Below, in pieces: positions 1 to 8,288 of a DNA stretch of 64,000 nt. The DNA is taken from positions 620,001 through 684,000 of the forward strand of contig NZ_QLYX01000002.1 of assembly GCF_003289645.1 (NCBI RefSeq), in the 5' to 3' direction. Below the pieces are notes generated by a model. It did not search any database. It was given only the letters and a program-made list of their open reading frames with translations, and was not told where the DNA came from. The stretch comes from Actinomadura craniellae (GTDB lineage Bacteria > Actinomycetota > Actinomycetes > Streptosporangiales > Streptosporangiaceae). How positions within the stretch are numbered: position 1 is the first letter of the stretch; each line of letters begins with the position of its first letter. The position numbers were made by a program, and so were the translations under genes.

Positions 1-788
1 GCGGGGTGTGCCCCGGCCGCGACCAGATCGGCGACTGCGGACCGCGGGTCGCGGCCGGTGACCAGGCTCTCGCCGACCAGCACCGCGTCGGCGCCGGCGG
101 AGGCGTAGGCCAGCAGGTCGTGCGGGCCGCGCACCCCGGACTCCGCGATCTTGACGACGTCCCTGGGGATGAGCGGCGCCAGCCGGGCGAAGACGCCCCG
201 GTCGACCTTGAGGGTCTTCAGGTCGCGGGCGTTGACGCCGATGATCTGGGCGCCCGCGTCGAGCGCGCGCGCCACCTCGTCCTCGGTGTGCACCTCGACC
301 AGCGGGGTGAGACCGATGGACGTGGCCCGCTCCACCAGCGACACCAGGGCCTCCTGGTCGAGCGCGGCGACGATGAGCAGGGCCAGGTCGGCGCCGTACG
401 CCCGGGCCTCCCACAGCTGGTAGGCGGAGACGATGAAGTCCTTGCGCAGGATCGCGACGTCCACGTTGGCCCGGACGGCCGCCAGGTCGTCGAGACCACC
501 GCCGAAGCGGCGGCGCTCGGTCAGCACGCTGATCACCTTGGCCCCGCCGGCCTCGTAGTCGCGGGCCAGCGCCGCCGGGTCGGCGATCGCGGCCAGCGCG
601 CCCTTGGAGGGGCTGCTGCGCTTGACCTCGGCGATGACCGAGACCCCGTCGCCGCGGAGCGCGGACAGCGCGTCGCGCGGCGGTGCGGCCAAGGCGGCCT
701 TCTCCTTCAGCGCGTCGAGCGAAACCTCTCGCCGCCGATCGGCGAGATCCGCTCGAACGCCGTCCAGGATCTCGTCGAGCACACTCAC
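1..788 (-). CDS. trpC: Indole-3-glycerol phosphate synthase, partial (C-terminus beyond left edge)
   Basis: Converts carboxyphenylamino-deoxyribulose phosphate to indole-3-glycerol phosphate in tryptophan synthesis; soluble TIM barrel. Reading from the GTG at 788, the frame stays open to base 1, giving about 262 residues. Family motifs seen in order are VKRSSPSKG (phosphate loop and catalytic Lys), [39 protein letters not shown] and VLVGESLV. These account for the expected active-site Lys, Glu and Asn residues, and the length is close to the whole protein, so only a few residues should lie outside the window. It is the last gene of the minus-strand run hisI to trpC. About 150 bp separates it from the DUF2752 gene, so it may have its own promoter; an ACGAT-rich -10-like stretch lies near 825-830. 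Identity is sure. Confidence 0.95.
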   Translation of the reverse strand, partial: MSVLDEILDGVRADLADRRREVSLDALKEKAALAAPPRDALSALRGDGVSVIAEVKRSSPSKGALAAIADPAALARDYEAGGAKVISVLTERRRFGGGLDDLAAVRANVDVAILRKDFIVSAYQLWEARAYGADLALLIVAALDQEALVSLVERATSIGLTPLVEVHTEDEVARALDAGAQIIGVNARDLKTLKVDRGVFARLAPLIPRDVVKIAESGVRGPHDLLAYASAGADAVLVGESLVTGRDPRSAVADLVAAGAHP

Positions 789-939
789 GCGTGGCCCCCT
801 CGTCTGCGGTCTGTGCGTGCACCGATCGTAGCCGTAGCGTCCCCCCGGCGACGCACCCGGGCGGAAGATCGTGGGCCTGTCGTGGTCTCAACCGCGAGTT
901 ACACCTGGTCACAGCCTCATTACGGTCATCGGCGCGCGA

Positions 940-1368
940 TCACGGGGCGAGTGCCTGCCCGAAGGGCAGGTTGCGGACGACCCCGTACACGACGATGACC
1001 GCGAGCAACGCACCGATCGCCCCTGGGGACAGCAGCCGGGAGCGCATCGGCTCGCCCCGGGCGCGCAGGGTCAGCCAGCGCGCCCACAGGTAGCCGAGCA
1101 CCGGCAGCGTCAGGAAGGTCAGCGGGTTGGAACCGAACGCCTCGCCGAACCGGCCGTGCGCCGCCGAGTTGACCATGCGCAGCGCCCCGCAGCCCGGACA
1201 GTACAGCCCGGTCAGCGCGAGGAACGGGCAGGTCGGGTAGTGGCCCGGCTCGTGCGGGTCGACGGCGGCCACATACGCCACCGCGGCGCCCACCCCGGCG
1301 AGCACGCCCAGCGGGAGCAGTGCCGCCCGGGCGAGGGGCCGGCGGACGGGAACGGGTGCCTGCGTCAC
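940..1368 (-). CDS. DUF2752 membrane protein
   Basis: Small integral membrane protein of 142 aa with the DUF2752 signature CPFLALTGLYCPGCGALR (Cys pair plus CPGCG) between a first transmembrane segment (about residues 13-35) and two later hydrophobic stretches (about 80-98 and 115-133). The function is not known; the paired cysteines could bind metal or form a disulfide, which is inference. It sits between an orphan response regulator and trpC, where actinomycetes commonly keep a DUF2752 gene in the trp cluster. The GTG start at 1368 is preceded, after 6 nt, by TAGGCT on the minus strand, so it is probably read from a leaderless transcript. Confidence 0.85.
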   Translation of the reverse strand: MTQAPVPVRRPLARAALLPLGVLAGVGAAVAYVAAVDPHEPGHYPTCPFLALTGLYCPGCGALRMVNSAAHGRFGEAFGSNPLTFLTLPVLGYLWARWLTLRARGEPMRSRLLSPGAIGALLAVIVVYGVVRNLPFGQALAP

Positions 1369-1374
1369 GCGTCC

Positions 1375-1380
1375 AGCCTA
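1375..1380 (-). promoter_or_regulatory. -10 box TAGGCT, leaderless promoter of DUF2752 gene
   Basis: Minus-strand TAGGCT ends 6 nt before the GTG at 1368, placing the expected transcription start at the start codon. There is no Shine-Dalgarno sequence upstream. Confidence 0.5.
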
Positions 1381-1400
1381 CGGCCGTCCGGGCGCGCGGG

Positions 1401-2054
1401 TCAGGGACCGGCGGCGTAGCCGACGCCGCGGACGGTCCGGATGGGGCTGGCCGGGCCGAGTTTGCCGCGCAGCTGGGCGATGTGCACGTCGACGGTGCGG
1501 GCGCCCGCGCTGGCCTCCGGCCCCCAGGCCGCGGCCAGCAACTGCTCCCGGCTGAACACCCGTCCCGGGCTGGCCACCAGGAACGCCAGCAGGTCGAACT
1601 CGGTCGCGGTGAGGGCGACCGGCCGGTCCCCCACGTGGACCGTGCGCGTGCGGGGGTCGATCGTCACACCGCCCAGCCGGAGCAGGCCCGGCCCCTCGCC
1701 CTCACCCTCGCCGCGCAGCGCCTCGCCGACGGCCGCCACCAGCAACCGGGGGCCGTACGGCCGGGACACCCGGTGTTCACCCACCCCCGGGGGCACCGAG
1801 TCATCGACCACGCACACCACGGGCGCGGCCCCGGCGGCGGCGGCCACCTTCCGGTAGAGCTCGGCGGGCCGGGGGGTACCGGTCAGGTCGAGGACCACCG
1901 CGTCGGGGCGGACCCGGGCGGCCGCGGGACCCGCCTGCGCGGGATCTCCCTCGATCCGGACGTCGAACCCCTCGCGGGCGAGGTAGAGCCGGGCGAGTTC
2001 CGCCACCCCGGGCTCGGGTTCCACGACCAGGACCACCCCTGCGGCCTCGTTCAC
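1401..2054 (-). CDS. OmpR/PhoB-type response regulator with atypical receiver
   Basis: DNA-binding response regulator of 217 aa: a receiver domain (about residues 6-115) and a C-terminal winged helix (about 122-215) with the PhoB-type signatures LTATEFDLLAFLVASPGRVFS and RTVDVHIAQLRGKL. D56 in VVLDL is in the phospho-acceptor place. The acidic pocket is E12/E14 rather than the usual Asp pair, and the conserved Lys near position 105 appears as Arg in SRPYGP, so normal phosphorelay is doubtful. No histidine kinase lies nearby. It begins 5 nt after the HGxxPAAW stop and is probably translationally coupled to it. Its place inside the hisI-trpC run is unusual and suggests, without proving, a role in regulating amino-acid genes. 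The fold is sure; the target is unknown. Confidence 0.85.
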   Translation of the reverse strand: MNEAAGVVLVVEPEPGVAELARLYLAREGFDVRIEGDPAQAGPAAARVRPDAVVLDLTGTPRPAELYRKVAAAAGAAPVVCVVDDSVPPGVGEHRVSRPYGPRLLVAAVGEALRGEGEGEGPGLLRLGGVTIDPRTRTVHVGDRPVALTATEFDLLAFLVASPGRVFSREQLLAAAWGPEASAGARTVDVHIAQLRGKLGPASPIRTVRGVGYAAGP

Positions 2055-2059
2055 GGCGC

Positions 2060-2275
2060 TCAGGGAGACGGGACGTAGGTCTTCTTGCCCAAGCCCATCA
2101 TCTGCATGACCTTCCCCACCACGGCGCCGATCACGACGACGGCCGCGCCGGCGGCGCCCAGCGGCACCGAGCCCGCCACGACCGCCCAGCCGATCGCGCA
2201 GGAGCCCAGCAGGATGATGGTGACGGCGGTCCAGGCCGCCGGGGTGTTGCCGTGGTCGACGTGGTCAGCGGACAT
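2060..2275 (-). CDS. HGxxPAAW family small membrane protein
   Basis: A 71-aa protein with the HGNTPAAW motif at residues 8-15 that defines this actinobacterial family, followed by two hydrophobic segments (about 17-35 and 39-57) and a short polar tail. The function is unknown. The family is almost always found in the trp cluster beside the TIGR02234 protein, as here: its ATG overlaps the last 11 nt of that gene, so translation is likely coupled. It is probably a membrane partner of the neighbouring proteins; that is inference from gene order. Confidence 0.88.
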   Translation of the reverse strand: MSADHVDHGNTPAAWTAVTIILLGSCAIGWAVVAGSVPLGAAGAAVVVIGAVVGKVMQMMGLGKKTYVPSP

Positions 2276-2945
2276 CGGGCTCCTCGTGCTCGTTCACCGT
2301 GGGGTCCTCGCCGCGGTCGAGAGACTTCCAGAGGCCGGCGGGATCGTCGGCCGCCGGGGACCTGGCGGCGGTGCCGGGCCGATCGTAGCGGGCCGACATG
2401 CCCGGCCAGCGGTGTCCGCGGATGACAGTGATCACACCGCCGGCGGCGAGCAGCAGGCCGCCCGCCAGCGAGATCGCCCACCAGGCCGAGACGGTCACGG
2501 CGGGCGCCCCGCTCAGTTCGAGCAGCGCGCGGCGGCTCCCCGCGGCGGCGAGCACGTCCGCGCGGCCGGTGGAGACGGTGGAGACCACCGCGATCACCGC
2601 GCCGAAGAGGGCGAGCAGGGCGCCGACGACGGTTCTGGCCCGGCCACGGGTGGCGACCAGCGCGGCCAGACCGGCGAGCCCGGCCCAGCCCAGCGCGGCG
2701 GCGGCCGGAGCGAGTTCCCGGCCGGTCACCGCGAGGCTGAACGGGGTGACCGCGGCCGGTGCGCGGACGGTCGCCCAGGCCCGGCCTGCGGCCAGCACGG
2801 CCAGGAGCGCACCGGCGGCGCACAGCAGTGCGACCGACGCGAGTTCGCGCCGGGGGGCCGGGGGGTGCGGGCCGGTCAACGGGTCACTCGGGCCGCTCGC
2901 CGATGACCACGTCGAGCGGGGCGGCGTCCCAGCAGGTGCGGTCAC
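2265..2945 (-). CDS. Tryptophan-biosynthesis-associated membrane protein (TIGR02234)
   Basis: Four-helix membrane protein matching the Trp-operon-associated family, with hydrophobic segments at about residues 35-53, 76-98, 103-122 and 148-170 and a polar C-terminal tail. Its biochemical role is not established; the family is named for its place next to trpE. Here it follows hisI directly and trpE is absent. The longest frame starts with ATG at 2945 but overlaps hisI by 62 nt. A TTG at 2879, just after the hisI stop, gives a protein 22 residues shorter and may be the true start, because the skipped residues are polar and not family-like. The downstream end overlaps the HGxxPAAW gene by 11 nt. 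Confidence 0.85.
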   Translation of the reverse strand: MTAPAGTPPRSTWSSASGPSDPLTGPHPPAPRRELASVALLCAAGALLAVLAAGRAWATVRAPAAVTPFSLAVTGRELAPAAAALGWAGLAGLAALVATRGRARTVVGALLALFGAVIAVVSTVSTGRADVLAAAGSRRALLELSGAPAVTVSAWWAISLAGGLLLAAGGVITVIRGHRWPGMSARYDRPGTAARSPAADDPAGLWKSLDRGEDPTVNEHEEPDVR

Positions 2946-3258
2946 CGGTGTGGCAGGCCGCGCCGACCTGGTCGACCTTCACCAGGAGGGCGTCGCCGTC
3001 GCAGTCGAGGGCCACCGACTTCACCCACTGCTGGTGACCGGAGCTGTCGCCCTTGACCCAGTACTCCTGGCGGCTGCGGGACCAGTAGGTGCAGCGGCCG
3101 GTGGTCAGGGTGCGGTGCAGCGCCTCGTCGTCCATCCAGCCCATCATCAGCACTTCTCCGGTGTCGTGCTGCTGGGCGATGGCCGGGACGAGGCCGTCGG
3201 AGGTGCGCTTGAGCCGCGCGGCGATCTTGGGGTCCAGGTTGGACGGACGTACGGACAT
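2884..3258 (-). CDS. hisI: Phosphoribosyl-AMP cyclohydrolase
   Basis: Third step of histidine synthesis: opens the purine ring of phosphoribosyl-AMP. The 124-aa protein has the family metal sites: Mg-binding DCDGDAL, and zinc cysteines in [11 protein letters not shown] plus the Cys of RCTYWSRSR. The length suits the stand-alone actinobacterial enzyme, with no fused HisE domain. I chose the ATG at 3258 (MSVRPSN) because CAGAAT on the minus strand lies 7 nt upstream, the leaderless spacing seen for many genes here; frames starting at 3267 or 3303 are possible. hisF, its usual neighbour, lies 12.5 kb away behind unrelated genes, so the his cluster is split. Confidence 0.95.
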   Translation of the reverse strand: MSVRPSNLDPKIAARLKRTSDGLVPAIAQQHDTGEVLMMGWMDDEALHRTLTTGRCTYWSRSRQEYWVKGDSSGHQQWVKSVALDCDGDALLVKVDQVGAACHTGDRTCWDAAPLDVVIGERPE

Positions 3259-3265
3259 GGCTTCC

Positions 3266-3271
3266 ATTCTG
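3266..3271 (-). promoter_or_regulatory. -10 box CAGAAT, possible leaderless promoter of hisI
   Basis: Minus-strand CAGAAT ends 7 nt before the ATG at 3258. It is weaker than the TANNNT boxes elsewhere but has the same spacing. Confidence 0.35.
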
Positions 3272-3308
3272 CCTGGTGGCCCGGAATCTCCCGACCCGGG
3301 CACAACTG

Positions 3309-3345
3309 CACCGGGGCCCGCACCTGGAAGATGCGGGCCCCGGTG
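3309..3345 (-). terminator. Strong hairpin after the cold-shock gene
   Basis: A perfect 14-bp stem (3309-3322 with 3332-3345) closed by a 9-nt loop lies 15 nt after the cold-shock stop codon and before hisI. No clear T-run follows, as is usual in very GC-rich actinomycetes. It probably ends the csp transcript and insulates hisI. Confidence 0.7.
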
Positions 3346-3359
3346 AGACGACTGTTGAC

Positions 3360-3566
3360 TTACAGGGGGCGGACCTGGTCGGCCTGCGGACCCCGGTTAC
3401 CCTGCGTCACCTCGAACTCGACACGCTGGTTCTCGTCGAGGCTCCGGTAGCCGGAGGTCTGGATCGCCGAGTAGTGCACGAAGACGTCCGGTCCACCGCC
3501 GTCGACAGCGATGAAGCCGAAGCCCTTCTCGGCGTTGAACCACTTCACGGTGCCCTGCTGGGGCAT
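3360..3566 (-). CDS. Cold-shock domain protein (CspA family)
   Basis: A 68-aa single cold-shock domain that binds single-stranded RNA/DNA and melts RNA structure. RNP1 (KGFGFI, residues 14-19) and RNP2 (VFVHY, residues 28-32) are intact, with the opening [11 protein letters not shown] typical of the family. The ATG at 3566 has AAGGAG 5 nt upstream. The 5' region is long and holds an intrinsic-terminator-like hairpin (3656-3694), so expression may be set by RNA folding or attenuation, a known theme for csp genes. A longer frame reaching 3782 is only an extension through this leader. Identity is sure; the regulation is inference. Confidence 0.96.
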   Translation of the reverse strand: MPQQGTVKWFNAEKGFGFIAVDGGGPDVFVHYSAIQTSGYRSLDENQRVEFEVTQGNRGPQADQVRPL

Positions 3567-3655
3567 GTCTTTCTCCTTGCGGCAAAACTCGGGCCCACAC
3601 CTCGCGGGCCCGCCACGGTCACTGCGGAACGTCCTCGCTTCCCGGTACGGTCCCG

Positions 3656-3694
3656 GAAAAGCCAAAACGCCCGCTGTCATCAGTCCGCGGGCGT
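3656..3694 (-). terminator. Intrinsic terminator / possible attenuator upstream of cold-shock ORF
   Basis: Read on the minus strand: stem ACGCCCGC / GCGGGCGT (3694-3687 with 3674-3667), a 12-nt loop, then TTTTGGCTTTT. It lies about 90 nt before the csp ATG and about 120 nt after the TIGR03085 stop. It may end the TIGR03085 transcript, or, if a csp promoter lies near 3725-3745 (minus-strand TACGGT seen there), act as an attenuator in the csp leader. Confidence 0.65.
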
Positions 3695-3810
3695 CTAGAC
3701 AAACGATCGAGAACCACGACTGCAACCGACGACTCCACCGTATCACCGGTCGTGCGTAAACGACGGATGGCAGAGGGCCCAACGAATCAGCCCACGGCTA
3801 AATCTTCCCC

Positions 3811-4485
3811 TCAAAGACGCCAGCTCTCCTGGCGCAGAACCTCGACGGCTTCGGCATCTCCTGTGAAGCGCACCTGTGCCACATCACAACGCCCCAGCGC
3901 CCACAGCACGAGTTCACCGATCGGCCCGTGTACCCGGGCCGCCCGGGCCCCCTTGCCCACCCGCAGCGTTTTTCCGTCAGGCCTGACCAACGTGACCTCT
4001 ACCGAAACTTTACGCAGGACAAAGCGGGCAATTTTCAACCTTCTCCATAGCACTTCCTCGAGGCCGGGTGGTAGCTCCCGTGGTGTCCAGTCTGGGACCG
4101 CCCTACGGATGTCCTCGTGATGCACGAAGTACTCAACGGTATTGGCGCTTTTGTCCGCACCTGGCAACGCATAGAGGGACCACTTGGGCGGTCCCTCCCG
4201 AATCCGCTCGACCAACTGCGGGAAGGGTGTCACGCGCTTGGTCCGCCGCCGCACCCGCTCGGTGTGGAACCCGAGCGGGCGCAGCGCCATTCCGGGCCAC
4301 GTGTCCGGCCGCCCCTCGCGCACGACGAGGTGCGCCGCGAGATCAGCGGTGGTCCATCCGGCGCACAGGGTGGGCGCCTCGGGTCCGCTCTCGACGAGCG
4401 CGTCGCAGAGCAACCGGCGTTCGGCCCTGGCCGGGTTCGCCTGGTCTGCGGAGCCCGCCGGGCCGGAATTCGACTGTGTGTCCAC
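3811..4485 (-). CDS. TIGR03085 family metal-binding protein (DinB / mycothiol-dependent fold)
   Basis: A 224-aa protein of the DinB-like four-helix superfamily that includes mycothiol-dependent maleylpyruvate isomerase. Family marks are the N-terminal helix around RRLLCDAL, the CAGWTTADLAAHLVVREGRPD segment with a metal-type His, and EYFVHHEDIRRA with HHED supplying further ligands. The exact substrate is unknown; a thiol-transfer or detoxification role is inference from the fold. I place the start at GTG 4485 because TACCAT on the minus strand lies 6 nt upstream (leaderless spacing); an in-frame GTG at 4515 would add 10 residues. It is transcribed toward the cold-shock gene and divergently from the ABC exporter. 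Confidence 0.85.
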   Translation of the reverse strand: MDTQSNSGPAGSADQANPARAERRLLCDALVESGPEAPTLCAGWTTADLAAHLVVREGRPDTWPGMALRPLGFHTERVRRRTKRVTPFPQLVERIREGPPKWSLYALPGADKSANTVEYFVHHEDIRRAVPDWTPRELPPGLEEVLWRRLKIARFVLRKVSVEVTLVRPDGKTLRVGKGARAARVHGPIGELVLWALGRCDVAQVRFTGDAEAVEVLRQESWRL

Positions 4486-4491
4486 TAAGTG

Positions 4492-4497
4492 ATGGTA
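4492..4497 (-). promoter_or_regulatory. -10 box TACCAT, leaderless promoter of TIGR03085 gene
   Basis: Minus-strand TACCAT ends 6 nt before GTG 4485. This spacing is the main reason for choosing that start over 4515. Confidence 0.45.
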
Positions 4498-4605
4498 GGG
4501 CTCTGGACCCGCCACGGGAATAAGTCGGACCTATCGGATGGTAGGCATGACACGGAGTCCCCGGCCTGGTTCCCCCCGCCGGGTGGATCAGGATCGGAGG
4601 ACCAC

Positions 4606-6429
4606 GTGCCGTCACGGGTGAATCCCGGCATTCTGCGCGAGGGCTTGGGTGTGCTCTGGGTCGCGGTCAAGGCCGAGCCCCGCGTCTTCGCCCTGTCGGT
4701 CGCGGCCAGCGGGCTGTACGCGGTGATGACCGTGGCCAGCGCCTGGGTGCTCGGCCGGGCGACCGACGAGGTCATGCTCCCGGCCTTCCGCTCGGGCGAG
4801 ACCGGGGCGGGCGCGCTGGCCGGCGCGGCCGTGCTCATCGTGGGTGTGGCGCTGCTCAAGGCGCTCGGGGTGGCCGGCCGGCGGTTCTACGCGGGGCTGA
4901 TGCAGTACCGGATGCAGGCCCGCTACCGGCGCGAGGTCACCCGCCAGTACCTGCGGCTCCCGCTGGCCTGGCACCACCGGCACCCGACCGGGCAACTGCT
5001 GTCGAACGCGAACGCCGACGTCGAGGCCGTGTGGGCCCCCATCGCCCCGCTGCCGATGGCGGTCGGCGTGGTCTTCATGCTCGTCATCGCGGCCGGCGCG
5101 CTCCTGGTGGCCGACGTCATGGTGGCGCTGGTCGGCTTCCTGGTCTTCCCGGCGATCGCCCTGCTCAACGTGATCTACCAGCGCCGGCTCTCCCCGCTCG
5201 CCGCCCGCGCGCAGCAGTTGCGCGCCGAGGTGAGCGAGGTGGCGCACGAGAGCTTCGAGGGCGGGCTGGTCGTCAAGACGCTGGGCCGTGAGGACTCCGA
5301 GACCCAGCGGTTCGCCGAGCGCGCCCGGCAACTGCGGGACGCCAACGTCCGGGTCGGCCGGGTGCGCGGCCTGTTCGACCCGCTGCTGGAGGCCCTGCCC
5401 GGCCTCGGCGTGCTGGCCGTCCTGCTCGTCGGCACCGTCCGGATGCGGTCGGGCGCGATGGACGCCGGCGACCTGGTGCACGTGGCGTACCTGTTCACCC
5501 TGCTCGCCTGGCCGATCCGGGCGCTGGGCTGGGTGCTGGCCGAGGTGCCGCGCAGCGTCGTCGGCTGGCACCGGGTGCGGGGGGTGCTCGACGCCGGGGG
5601 CTCGCTGCCGTACGGGACGGCCGAGCCCGCCGGCGACGCGGCGGCCTCCCTGCAGGTGCGCGCGGTGCGGTTCGGCTACGGGGAGGACGGCGACACGCCG
5701 CACGACATACTGCACGACGTCACCTTCGGCGCCGCCGCGGGCCGGACCGTCGCGATCGTCGGGCCGACCGGCTCGGGCAAGTCGACGCTGACCGGGCTGC
5801 TCGTCCGGCTGGTGGACCCGGCTGACGGGTCGGTGCTGCTCGACGGGGTGGACGTCCGGGACCTGCGCCGCGGCGGTGTCGCCGCGACCGCCGCGCTGGT
5901 CCCCCAGCAGACCTTCCTGTTCGACGACACCGTGCGCGGCAACGTGACGCTGGGCCGCGAGACGCCGGACGAGCAGGTGTGGGAGGCGCTGCGGCTGGCC
6001 CAGGCCGACGGGTTCGTGGCCGCCCTGCCGCAGGGCCTCGACACCCGGGTCGGAGAGCGCGGCACCACCCTGTCGGGCGGCCAGCGCCAGCGGCTGGCGC
6101 TGGCCCGTGCCCTGGTCCGCCGGCCCCGGCTGCTGGTCCTCGACGACGCGACGTCGAGCGTGGACCCGCAGGTGGAGGCGCGCATCCTGGGCGGGCTGCG
6201 GGAGGCGCAGGCCGGGGGCGGCGCCACGGTGATCGTCGTGGCGTACCGCAAGGCCACCATCGCGCTGGCCGACGAGGTCGTCCACCTCGACCGGGGCCGG
6301 GTCGTCGACCGCGGCACGCACGAGGAGTTGCTGGAACGCTCGGCGGGCTACCGCGAGCTGGTCAACGCCTACGACCGCGCCGAAGCCGAGCGCGCCGGGG
6401 CGGAGGGCACCGAGGAGGCGCTGACGTGA
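4606..6429 (+). CDS. ABC exporter half-transporter, degenerate-site subunit
   Basis: A 607-aa membrane-spanning domain fused to an ATPase domain, exporting an unknown substrate. Six-helix region about residues 20-320; NBD about 350-590 with Walker A GPTGSGKST (near 386) and signature LSGGQ (near 489). Two catalytic positions are altered: Walker B ends in D513-D514 (Asp instead of Glu), and the H-loop reads VAYRKAT with Tyr547 instead of His. This is the non-hydrolysing partner pattern of heterodimeric exporters such as TM287/288. GTG 4606 is chosen because GGAGG lies 5 nt upstream; the frame extends to 4489 without family sequence. It overlaps the next subunit by 3 nt, so the pair is co-translated. 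The family is sure; the substrate is unknown. Confidence 0.93.
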   Translation: MPSRVNPGILREGLGVLWVAVKAEPRVFALSVAASGLYAVMTVASAWVLGRATDEVMLPAFRSGETGAGALAGAAVLIVGVALLKALGVAGRRFYAGLMQYRMQARYRREVTRQYLRLPLAWHHRHPTGQLLSNANADVEAVWAPIAPLPMAVGVVFMLVIAAGALLVADVMVALVGFLVFPAIALLNVIYQRRLSPLAARAQQLRAEVSEVAHESFEGGLVVKTLGREDSETQRFAERARQLRDANVRVGRVRGLFDPLLEALPGLGVLAVLLVGTVRMRSGAMDAGDLVHVAYLFTLLAWPIRALGWVLAEVPRSVVGWHRVRGVLDAGGSLPYGTAEPAGDAAASLQVRAVRFGYGEDGDTPHDILHDVTFGAAAGRTVAIVGPTGSGKSTLTGLLVRLVDPADGSVLLDGVDVRDLRRGGVAATAALVPQQTFLFDDTVRGNVTLGRETPDEQVWEALRLAQADGFVAALPQGLDTRVGERGTTLSGGQRQRLALARALVRRPRLLVLDDATSSVDPQVEARILGGLREAQAGGGATVIVVAYRKATIALADEVVHLDRGRVVDRGTHEELLERSAGYRELVNAYDRAEAERAGAEGTEEALT

Positions 6430-8222
6430 CGACGCTGAGCGAGACCGCGGTCCGCGAGGGGGCGCTGAGCACGCTGCGCCGGGGGCTGCGGGACAACCCC
6501 GAGTTCCTGGCCGGGCTGACCGGCACGCTGCTGCTCGCGCTGGTGGCCACGGTCGGCCGGGTGGTCATCCCGGTGGCCGTGCAGCTGACGATCGACCGGG
6601 GCGTCGCGGCGCCCGGCGGGCCGGACGTGGCTTTCGTGCAGGTGGCGGTGCCCGCCTGCGCGCTGGTCGTGCTGATCACCACCGTGGCGGCGTACGCGAT
6701 GAACGTGCGGCTGTACCGGAGCAGCGAGACCGGGCTGGCCGCGCTGCGGGTGCGGGCCTTCCGGCACGTGCACGACCTGTCGATGCTCACCCAGAGCAGC
6801 GAACGGCGGGGCGCGCTGGTGTCCCGCGTGACGAGCGACGTCGACCAGATCAGCCAGTTCATGCAGTGGGGCGGGCTGATGATCATCGTGGCGTCGGGTC
6901 AGCTGGTGGTGGCCAGCGTCCTGATGGCGATCTACTCCTGGCAGCTCGCGCTGCTGGTGTGGGCGTCGTTCCTGCCGCTGGCGTTCGCGCTGCGCTGGTT
7001 CCAGCGGCTGATCTCCGCCGCGTACACCGCGGTGCGGGAGCGGGTCGGCGACCTGCTGTCGGCGGTGAGCGAGTCGGTGGTCGGCGCCTCGGTGATCCGG
7101 GCGTACGGCGCCGAGGAGCGCACCGCCGAGCGGGTGGACGCCTCCGTCGAGCACTACCGCAAGGCGCAGGCCAAGGCCCAGGGGCTGGTGGCGCTGACCT
7201 TCCCGACCAGCGAGTTGGTGGCGGCGATCGCCACCGCGGCCGTGGTGGTGGCGGGCACCCTGCTGGGCATCGGCGGGCACCTGACCGCGGGCGAGCTGGT
7301 GGCGTTCCTGTTCCTGATCACGCTGTTCGTCGGGCCGATGCAGGTGGCGACCGAGGTGCTGAACGAGGCGCAGAACGCGATCGCCGGCTGGCGGCGGGTG
7401 CTCGGGGTGCTCGACACCGAGCCGGACGTGGCCGACCCCGGACCGGCCGGGCGCGAGCCGCCGCGCGGGCCGATCGAGGTCCGGTTCGAGGACGTGGAGT
7501 TCGCCTACCCGGCCGAGGGCGGCGGCCCGGGCCCGGTGGTGCTGCACGACGTGACGGTCGGCATCCCGCCACGATCGCGGGTGGCCGTGGTGGGCGAGAC
7601 CGGTTCGGGCAAGACCACGTTCGCCAAGCTGCTGACCCGGCTGATGGACCCCACCTCCGGCCGGATCTTGATCGACGGGGTGCCGCTGCGGCAGGTGCGG
7701 TTCTCGTCGCTGCGGGAGCGGATCGTGATGGTGCCGCAGGACGGGTTCCTGTTCGACGCCACGCTGGCCGACAACATCCGCTACGGCCGGCCGGAGGCGA
7801 CCGACGACGACCTGCGGGCGGCCGTGGGCGAGCTGGGGCTGGCCGACTGGCTGGCGGGCCTGCCCCGGGGTCTGGAGACGCCGGTCGGGCAGCGGGGCGA
7901 GTCGCTGTCGGCCGGTGAACGGCAGCTGGTGGCGCTGGCCCGCGCCTATGTCGCCGACCCCGACCTGCTGGTCCTGGACGAGGCCACCTCGTCGGTCGAT
8001 CCGGCCACCGACGTGCGCATCCAGCGTGCGCTGGAGGGCGTCACCCGGGGCCGCACGGCGATCACGATCGCGCACCGGCTGTCGACCGCGGAGGCCGCCG
8101 ACGACGTCATCGTGTTCGACGAGGGGCGGATCGCGCAGCGGGGCACGCACGCCGAGCTCGTCGCGGTGCCGGGCGTCTACGCTGACCTGTACGCCTCCTG
8201 GGCCGCCCAGCGCAGGCTCTGA
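6426..8222 (+). CDS. ABC exporter half-transporter, catalytic subunit
   Basis: A 598-aa partner of the preceding gene: membrane domain about residues 30-330 and NBD about 350-590. Walker A is GETGSGKTT, Walker B ends in D518-E519 with the catalytic Glu, and the H-loop His550 is in IAHRLST, so this subunit has a full hydrolysis set. Its own signature is the non-canonical LSAGE (near 494-498). Combined with the partner's LSGGQ, one composite ATP site is canonical and the other degenerate, as in TmrAB-like exporters. The GTG at 6426 shares GTGA with the stop of the first gene. Multidrug or lipid export is the usual role of this class; the cargo here is not visible from context. Confidence 0.93.
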   Translation: MTTLSETAVREGALSTLRRGLRDNPEFLAGLTGTLLLALVATVGRVVIPVAVQLTIDRGVAAPGGPDVAFVQVAVPACALVVLITTVAAYAMNVRLYRSSETGLAALRVRAFRHVHDLSMLTQSSERRGALVSRVTSDVDQISQFMQWGGLMIIVASGQLVVASVLMAIYSWQLALLVWASFLPLAFALRWFQRLISAAYTAVRERVGDLLSAVSESVVGASVIRAYGAEERTAERVDASVEHYRKAQAKAQGLVALTFPTSELVAAIATAAVVVAGTLLGIGGHLTAGELVAFLFLITLFVGPMQVATEVLNEAQNAIAGWRRVLGVLDTEPDVADPGPAGREPPRGPIEVRFEDVEFAYPAEGGGPGPVVLHDVTVGIPPRSRVAVVGETGSGKTTFAKLLTRLMDPTSGRILIDGVPLRQVRFSSLRERIVMVPQDGFLFDATLADNIRYGRPEATDDDLRAAVGELGLADWLAGLPRGLETPVGQRGESLSAGERQLVALARAYVADPDLLVLDEATSSVDPATDVRIQRALEGVTRGRTAITIAHRLSTAEAADDVIVFDEGRIAQRGTHAELVAVPGVYADLYASWAAQRRL

Positions 8223-8252
8223 CGATTCACCGACATCGATGGGCTAAAGGAC

Positions 8253-8282
8253 TTGCCCGTTATGTAGTCGAGTGCGCATCCT
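8253..8282 (+). promoter_or_regulatory. Candidate promoter of HEAT-repeat gene
   Basis: TTGCCC at 8253-8258 and CATCCT at 8277-8282 are separated by 18 nt. The -10 ends 6 nt before GTG 8289, so the message would be leaderless. Confidence 0.45.
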
Positions 8283-8288
8283 GCTGAG

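Noticed and set aside
6-998. Plus-strand frames over trpC
   Set aside because: Antisense shadows; the minus strand carries all trpC motifs in order.
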